Under the pieces are notes generated by a model. It saw nothing but the letters and a program-made list of their open reading frames with translations, was not told the origin of the DNA and made no database searches. Below are positions 16,357 to 20,915 of a DNA stretch of 20,915 bases, in pieces (the stretch's first letter is position 1; each line of letters begins with the position of its first letter). This stretch comes from an uncultured Eubacteriales bacterium. GTDB taxonomy: Bacteria; Bacillota; Clostridia; Oscillospirales; CAG-272. A program made the position numbers and the translations under genes. The stretch spans positions 1 to 20,915 of the forward strand of contig CAKXXW010000030.1 of assembly GCA_934378145.1 (NCBI GenBank). The letters run 5' to 3'.

Positions 16357-16785
16357 TCAGAACTCGTAAGCTTCGGGCTTCTGAGCCGCCTGCTTGTGTG
16401 CATCGCCGGCATAGACCTTAAGGCGTGTGAGAGACTTTCTGCCGAGGGTGTTCTTCGGGAGCATACCCTTGACCGCAAGTTCCATAGCCATCTCGGGGCG
16501 CTCAGCCATCAGCGTTTTATACTGAACGGCCTTGAGTCCGCCGATATATCCGGAATGACGGTAATAATACTTCTGCTCGAGCTTCTTGCCCGTGAGAAGC
16601 GCTTTGTCGGCATTGATGATGATAACGAACTCGCCGCAATCGACACCGGGAGTATACTCGGGACGATGCTTGCCGCGCAGAATGTTTGCGGCGGCAACGG
16701 CGGTCTTGCCCATCGGCTTGCCGGCAGCGTCGAGAACATACCATTTGCGTTCTACTTCGTTGACTTTTGCCATGTAAGTGGACAT
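16357..16785 (-). CDS. rplM: 50S ribosomal protein L13
   Basis: 142 aa, full length. Recognised from KWYVLDAAGKPMGKTAVAAA near the start, the GDFV-like CGEFVIIINADK region, the YRHSGYIGG motif and the MLPKNTLGR turn. GGAGG precedes the ATG by about 8 nt. It heads the rplM-rpsI operon behind a perfect consensus promoter. The leader is only about 40 nt, so the long L13 leader known from Bacillus is not present. Confidence 0.99.
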   Translation of the reverse strand: MSTYMAKVNEVERKWYVLDAAGKPMGKTAVAAANILRGKHRPEYTPGVDCGEFVIIINADKALLTGKKLEQKYYYRHSGYIGGLKAVQYKTLMAERPEMAMELAVKGMLPKNTLGRKSLTRLKVYAGDAHKQAAQKPEAYEF

Positions 16786-16827
16786 GATTTTTCCTCCGTA
16801 TAAGTGTTTGTTTTTTCAAGCCCGGTC

Positions 16828-16856
16828 ATTATACCACATACCCCATGCCTTGTCAA
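16828..16856 (-). promoter_or_regulatory. Predicted sigma-A promoter of rplM-rpsI
   Basis: Perfect TTGACA (16851-16856), 17-nt spacer, TATAAT (16828-16833). Upstream of the -35 box is an A/T-rich block (16861-16890) including an 8-bp A/T inverted repeat, resembling an UP element, as expected for a strongly expressed ribosomal operon. Confidence 0.88.
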
Positions 16857-17057
16857 GCACTTTTTCAAAAAAATCCCGATTTTTTTAATTTAGCCCGTGC
16901 AAAGCTCGTTTTTCCTCGTTAAATCGCCCGTTTTCCGCCCTAATCCTCGGTCGTCGGGAACGAAAAATATATTCATATCGGCGTTCTCTTACGCATATCG
17001 TATAGCAAAGCGGAACGATTCCGCGCAAAAAACGGGACAGATGAAAGGAATAACGGT

Positions 17058-18002
17058 ATGCAAAACAGATATATGCCCGAGGGCGGACTCTCGGGAACTG
17101 CGGAAAACCGCGAATACATATCCTCGGATCAGGGACTTGAGAGGGCTATGCAGCTCGGAAAGATCCTTGAATCCACCGCACTGCTGTGCGACGGCAATAT
17201 GGACCTTCACATAGACCTTCGCGGAGCGAGGGGCGTTATCGAAAGATCGGAGGTATGCTACGACCCTTCCGGTGCGCCGGTAAAAGACATAGCCATAATC
17301 ACACGGGTCGGAAAGCCCGTATGCTTCAAGGTGATCGGAACCGGGGAAGACCGTTACGGGCGCTATTACCGTCTGTCGCGACGCGAGGCTCAGATCGAAT
17401 GTATGCGGAATTACCTTGACGATCTCATCCCGGGCGATGTGATATCGGCGAAGGTCACGCACCTTGAGCCCTTCGGTGCCTTTGTCGACATAGGCTGCGG
17501 AATATCCTCCCTGCTCTCAGTCGACTGCATCTCGGTATCAAGGATAGCACACCCGAGAGACAGACTCTTCTGCGGTATGCCGATACGCTGTGTCGTGAGA
17601 TCGGTCGACGAAGCTTCGCGGCGCATCTATGTCTCGATGCGCGAGCTTCTCGGCACATGGGAGGAGAACGCCTCGGCATTTGAGGCGGGACAGACCGTGG
17701 CGGGCATTGTACGAAGCGTAGAAAATTACGGGGTGTTCGTAGAGCTTACGCCGAATCTTGCAGGGCTTGCCGAGCTGAAGGACCGCTCCGCGGGTATAGT
17801 TGCCGGAAAGACCGCGGCTGTCTACATAAAGAATATAATCCCGGACCGGATGAAGGTAAAGCTCGCGATAATCGACACCTGTGCCGAACCAGCGGCACCT
17901 GCGAGGGAGCTTAAATACTTTATCGGTGAAAATGTTCTTCACATCGACCGCTGGCGCTACTCTCCGCCCGAGGCGTCAAAAGTCATCGAAAGTATATTCT
18001 GA
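17058..18002 (+). CDS. S1-domain RNA-binding protein (ribosomal protein S1-like)
   Basis: 314 aa, the only plus-strand gene. Three S1-type OB folds are seen: a degenerate one at 34-108, a clear one at 125-195 (GDVISAKVTHLEPFGAFVDI) and another at 212-272 (GQTVAGIVRSVENYGVFVEL). The C-terminal tail ends in WRYSPPEASKVIESIF. This is the short clostridial S1-like type, shorter than the 4-6 domain S1 of other bacteria, and would bind mRNA at translation initiation or act in RNA turnover. AAAGGA lies 8 nt before the ATG. It is divergent from rplM, and the 270-nt region between them gives no convincing plus-strand promoter. Confidence 0.9.
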   Translation: MQNRYMPEGGLSGTAENREYISSDQGLERAMQLGKILESTALLCDGNMDLHIDLRGARGVIERSEVCYDPSGAPVKDIAIITRVGKPVCFKVIGTGEDRYGRYYRLSRREAQIECMRNYLDDLIPGDVISAKVTHLEPFGAFVDIGCGISSLLSVDCISVSRIAHPRDRLFCGMPIRCVVRSVDEASRRIYVSMRELLGTWEENASAFEAGQTVAGIVRSVENYGVFVELTPNLAGLAELKDRSAGIVAGKTAAVYIKNIIPDRMKVKLAIIDTCAEPAAPARELKYFIGENVLHIDRWRYSPPEASKVIESIF

Positions 18003-18004
18003 GA

Positions 18005-18039
18005 AAAAATACCGGAAGCGTACAGCTTCCGGTATTTTT
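18005..18039. terminator. Bidirectional terminator between the S1-domain gene and the DUF2344 gene
   Basis: A 15-bp stem, AAAAATACCGGAAGC with its complement around a 5-nt loop. The A/T ends give a T tract on either strand, serving the plus-strand gene ending at 18002 and the minus-strand gene ending at 18043. Confidence 0.9.
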
Positions 18040-18042
18040 GCT

Positions 18043-18786
18043 TCATTCAAACTCGCGCATATCTTCAAAGTAAAGATTCGTGCGTATTATCGAGTAATAG
18101 CCCTTACCGGGATAGTCGGCAAGTATTCCGAGCCTCTCCTTCATCGCCGTGACGAGCATCTCGGGATTCAGTGAGCCTTCCCCGCCCTTCAGAACGGTCT
18201 TCACGATGAGCTTTCCCTCGCTGAACTCCGCGCTGACGCTCTTTATCAGTGCGGTAATATCCACTTCCTTGTCGCCCGATTTCGTATGCTTTTTCATCAT
18301 CAGGGGGGACGAGGTAAGAAGCTCTTCGGTTTTTTTTGCGGTGTATGCCGAAAGTCCGTTGCAGTCGACCGTGATCTCATAACCGACATAGGCGATCTCG
18401 GAAAATTTCGTCGAGGGGATATAGACTCTGCTGACCTTAAGCTCGTCGGTCACCTGCGAGTTTATCCTCTCCTCTATCTCTTTGAGAGTGATCCTGCGGT
18501 CGATACGGATGTCAAGGTATTCGCAGAAGCTCTGCACTCCTATCGGAAGCGGCATGGCAAATACCATCTTCGGATGAGGATTGAAGCCCTGCGTGAACCA
18601 CACCGGCACGCCCGAGCGGGCAAGCACACGGCTCATGACTCTCTGAAGGTCAAGGTGAGAGATAAATTGGAGCTTTCCGGTCTTCCTGAACCTGATACGG
18701 ATATTCTTAGCCTCCGGCAGCGGCTCCATAAGGTTTTTGTCAAACGCCGATCTTACGACAGTCTGTTCTTCGATCCCGGACACCAT
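18043..18786 (-). CDS. DUF2344 / TIGR03936 radical-SAM-linked protein
   Basis: 247 aa. Recognised from IRIRFRKTGKLQFISHLDL (29-47), RSGVPVWFTQGFNPHPKM and the PLPIGVQSFCEYLDI stretch, all typical of DUF2344. The molecular function is unknown; in many bacteria it is fused to the C-terminus of the TIGR03960 radical SAM protein. Here it is separate and starts inside the end of that gene (34-nt overlap), with GGAGGTGA about 6-8 nt before the ATG. An internal Met20 is an alternative start. In related genomes ribonuclease G or the rplU-rpmA genes often follow; here a terminator follows at once. Confidence 0.93.
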   Translation of the reverse strand: MVSGIEEQTVVRSAFDKNLMEPLPEAKNIRIRFRKTGKLQFISHLDLQRVMSRVLARSGVPVWFTQGFNPHPKMVFAMPLPIGVQSFCEYLDIRIDRRITLKEIEERINSQVTDELKVSRVYIPSTKFSEIAYVGYEITVDCNGLSAYTAKKTEELLTSSPLMMKKHTKSGDKEVDITALIKSVSAEFSEGKLIVKTVLKGGEGSLNPEMLVTAMKERLGILADYPGKGYYSIIRTNLYFEDMREFE

Positions 18787-20618
18787 GAGCGTTCACCTCC
18801 CAGCTTATTTGCACCGCAGCCCGAGCAATGCTCCCTGCAGTTTTTTGTGGTAATGCCCGCGTATGCCTTCTCTCTCTCGGAAGCAAGGAACTCGCGGCTG
18901 ACTCCGCAGTCGATGACCTCCCACGGGAATACCTCGTCGTTGCCGAAACGCCTGTTGGCGTAAAACGCCGGATCAAGGCCCGCACGGTCAAATGCTTCGA
19001 GCCATTTTTCATAGCTGAACATTTCCGTCCATGCGTCAAACCTCAGTCCGAGTGCAAAGGCTTCGTCAAGGACGCGCGACATCCTTCTGTCGCCGCGAGC
19101 GAGCGCAGCCTCTATCCGCGAGCCTGTCGCGTCGTGATGATTGTACTTGATCTTTCTGTCGGTTATCCTGTGATAAAGATGATCCTGCTTTGCGTCAAGC
19201 TCTTCGAGGGTCGCCTGCGGCTCCCATTGGAAGGGCGTGAACGGCTTCGGAATAAAGCAGGCGGCGCTTATCGTGACCTGCGGCGCGCGTTTTGCCCTTC
19301 CCGGCGTGTGATAGAAGCAGTTTATGACCTTTTCGGCAAGCTCGGCGATCCCGTCTATATCCTCGTCGGTCTCTGTCGGAAGTCCCTGCATAAAGTAAAG
19401 CTTTACGGTACTCTTCCCGCCCGCGAAGGCTATCCCCGCCGCGCGGAGAAGGTCCTCCTCGGTAACATTCTTATTTATTACATCGCGCAGTCTCTGCGTT
19501 CCCGCCTCGGGTGCAAAGGTCAGTGACGCCGATCGGACGCTCTCGACCTTCTCCATAAGCTCCTGCGAGAAGCTGTCAAGCCTCAGCGACGGTAATGAAA
19601 GGCTCACCATATTCTGCGGCGTCCATTCGAGCAGACCGTTGCAAAGTTCGCGGAGCCTTGAATAATCGCTTATCGAGAGCGAGGTCATCGAGATCTCGTC
19701 ATATCCGCTCGATTCATAGAGGCATTTTGCGTTCCGGCAAAGCACATCAGGCGATTTTTCACGCACGGGACGGTAGACCATTCCCGCCTGACAGAACCGG
19801 CAGCCGCGGATACATCCGCGATAGACCTCAAGGACTATACGGTCGTGGACCGTCTCGATATAAGGCATCAGAGGATATGTCGGGTAATATACGCTGTCAA
19901 GGTCCGTGATTATGCGCTTTCTGACGCGTGGCGGGACATCGTCATATTTCGGAGTGTAGGACTTCACCGTACCGTCGGGATTGTACTCGACATCGTAAAG
20001 CGATGGGACATAAGTACCCGGGATGCTTCTCGCCGCCTCGTGCAGGAAAGCCGAACGGGTATAGCTTCCGTCTTCTTTCATCCTTATATAGAGCCTTGTC
20101 AGCTCGGGAAGGTGTTCTTCTCCTTCTCCTATCGAAAAGCAATCAAAAAAGTCGGCAAGCGGCTCGGGATTGTAGGCACATGGGCCTCCGCCGACGATTA
20201 TAGGACTGTCCTCTCCCCTTTCCGAGGTATGAAGAGGGATCCCTGCAAGGTCGAGCATATTCAGAACATTCGTATAGCAAAGCTCATACTGAAGCGTGAA
20301 CGCGACAAAGTCAAAGTCCTTTATCGGATCTCCGCTCTCGTGCGCGGTCAGCGGAAGACCGTATTCGCGCATCTTCTCCTCCATATCCACCCACGGAGCA
20401 TAGACGCGCTCACACCACACATTATCCTCACGGTTAAGGCAACCGTAAAGTATCCTCACCCCGAGGTTCGACATCCCTATTTCATATGTATCGGGAAAGC
20501 AGAAGGCAAAGCGGGCTTTGACCTTCTCCTTATCCTTTATCACCTGACCGTACTCTCCGCCGGCATATCTGCCGGGTTTCGAAACGGTCTTCAGTATGCT
20601 CTCAAATCTTTCGTTCAT
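18753..20618 (-). CDS. TIGR03960 family B12-binding-domain/radical SAM protein
   Basis: 621 aa. The N-terminal B12-binding-like fold (about 35-200) includes FPDTYEIGMSNLG and IVGGGPCAYNPEPLADFFD. The radical SAM core has CIRGCRFCQ with Cys269, 273 and 276 holding the [4Fe-4S] cluster. The C-terminus carries more cysteines (HCSGCGANK and WCPG, about 600-615), which may form another metal site. The reaction is unknown; tRNA or ribosome-related modification has been suggested from genomic context. AAGGA lies 8 nt before the ATG. It begins 18 nt after the membrane gene and overlaps the DUF2344 gene, so all three are probably one operon. Confidence 0.93.
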   Translation of the reverse strand: MNERFESILKTVSKPGRYAGGEYGQVIKDKEKVKARFAFCFPDTYEIGMSNLGVRILYGCLNREDNVWCERVYAPWVDMEEKMREYGLPLTAHESGDPIKDFDFVAFTLQYELCYTNVLNMLDLAGIPLHTSERGEDSPIIVGGGPCAYNPEPLADFFDCFSIGEGEEHLPELTRLYIRMKEDGSYTRSAFLHEAARSIPGTYVPSLYDVEYNPDGTVKSYTPKYDDVPPRVRKRIITDLDSVYYPTYPLMPYIETVHDRIVLEVYRGCIRGCRFCQAGMVYRPVREKSPDVLCRNAKCLYESSGYDEISMTSLSISDYSRLRELCNGLLEWTPQNMVSLSLPSLRLDSFSQELMEKVESVRSASLTFAPEAGTQRLRDVINKNVTEEDLLRAAGIAFAGGKSTVKLYFMQGLPTETDEDIDGIAELAEKVINCFYHTPGRAKRAPQVTISAACFIPKPFTPFQWEPQATLEELDAKQDHLYHRITDRKIKYNHHDATGSRIEAALARGDRRMSRVLDEAFALGLRFDAWTEMFSYEKWLEAFDRAGLDPAFYANRRFGNDEVFPWEVIDCGVSREFLASEREKAYAGITTKNCREHCSGCGANKLGGERSWCPGSKNRLS

Positions 20619-20636
20619 TCGTTTTTTCCTTAATGG

Positions 20637-20915
20637 TTATTTTCTTACGGTAAACCGGAAGGCAAACATTCCGGGGATAAGGCAGACAAGCTGTGTCAGA
20701 GCCGCAGCCGCGGGAAGTATCGCAGCGTCCGGAACGGTAAAGGTCAGAGTAGCTACGATAAGCACCGCAACGATCGACTGCACCGTACGGACACGGGTCA
20801 TATTCCGGTCAAGCCTTCTGAACTTCCTTCCCTTTATCAACGGGAGCGCAAGCGCACCGGCATTGCCGCGGGCAACTATCTGCGTGACGCAACTCTCACC
20901 CGACATATCCTTGGC
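20637..20915 (-). CDS. C-terminal part of an unrecognised membrane protein
   Basis: Partial: the frame is open to the right edge of the window, and the 92 visible residues end at 20637. An amphipathic, Arg/Lys-rich stretch (GRKFRRLDRNMTRVR) is followed by two hydrophobic segments (about 45-62 and 65-85) and a basic end. The layout of a basic cytoplasmic segment before two helices recalls the end of a larger transporter or ATPase, but no family motif is visible. It ends 18 nt before the radical SAM gene and is likely co-transcribed. Confidence 0.6.
   Translation of the reverse strand, partial: AKDMSGESCVTQIVARGNAGALALPLIKGRKFRRLDRNMTRVRTVQSIVAVLIVATLTFTVPDAAILPAAAALTQLVCLIPGMFAFRFTVRK

Noticed and set aside
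16786..16827. L13 leader regulatory RNA before rplM
   Set aside because: The predicted leader is only about 40 nt and lacks the long structured element.

Overview
The window reads as chromosomal DNA of an anaerobic, probably gut-dwelling member of the Clostridia (Oscillospirales/Christensenellales-like). The evidence is a trimeric electron-bifurcating-type [FeFe] hydrogenase operon with its clostridial accessory genes, a Firmicutes-type S1-domain protein, the split TIGR03960/DUF2344 radical-SAM pair, strong AGGAGG ribosome binding sites and consensus sigma-A promoters with 17-18 nt spacers. No tRNA, rRNA, CRISPR array, insertion sequence or attachment site was seen. Almost all genes lie on the minus strand, so the map is best read from high to low coordinates. 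No gene-free stretch exceeds 300 bases; the longest is about 270 bases at 16786-17057.

Layout from the right end. (1) 20915-18043: the end of an unrecognised membrane protein, a B12-binding-like radical SAM protein and an overlapping DUF2344 protein, closed by a bidirectional terminator. (2) 17058-18002: the only plus-strand gene, an S1-domain RNA-binding protein, divergent from rplM-rpsI (L13, S9), which has a perfect TTGACA-N17-TATAAT promoter and a strong terminator. (3) 15818-12874: a two-gene operon with its own promoter, encoding a BspA-type leucine-rich-repeat/ComEC-like metallo-beta-lactamase fusion that overlaps by ATGA a cysteine-type sulfatase. Neither has a signal peptide. (4) 12720-7153: a DRTGG-domain gene with its own promoter, then the hydrogenase operon hydC - HATPase - [2Fe-2S] ferredoxin - hydB - hydA. 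The operon promoter has a palindrome over its -10 box and a terminator-like UNCG hairpin in its leader. (5) 7028-5886: a lone GT4 glycosyltransferase. (6) 5692-3470: a polar amino-acid ABC transporter (lipoprotein, permease, ATPase). (7) 3264-1: a Cu+-type P-type ATPase with an extra C-terminal metal-binding domain, followed 2 nt later by a Fic-domain protein that runs off the window.

The hydrogenase block is the metabolic core: NADH and reduced ferredoxin would be reoxidised together to release H2 during fermentation, and the HATPase and DRTGG proteins probably regulate or assemble it. The most unusual items are the LRR-MBL/sulfatase operon, the Fic protein whose active-site and inhibitory motifs both lack the charges that normally pair, the control elements of the hyd leader, and a Cys-to-Ser change in the first H-cluster motif of HydA. 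All family assignments rest on motif recognition alone; no database search was run.
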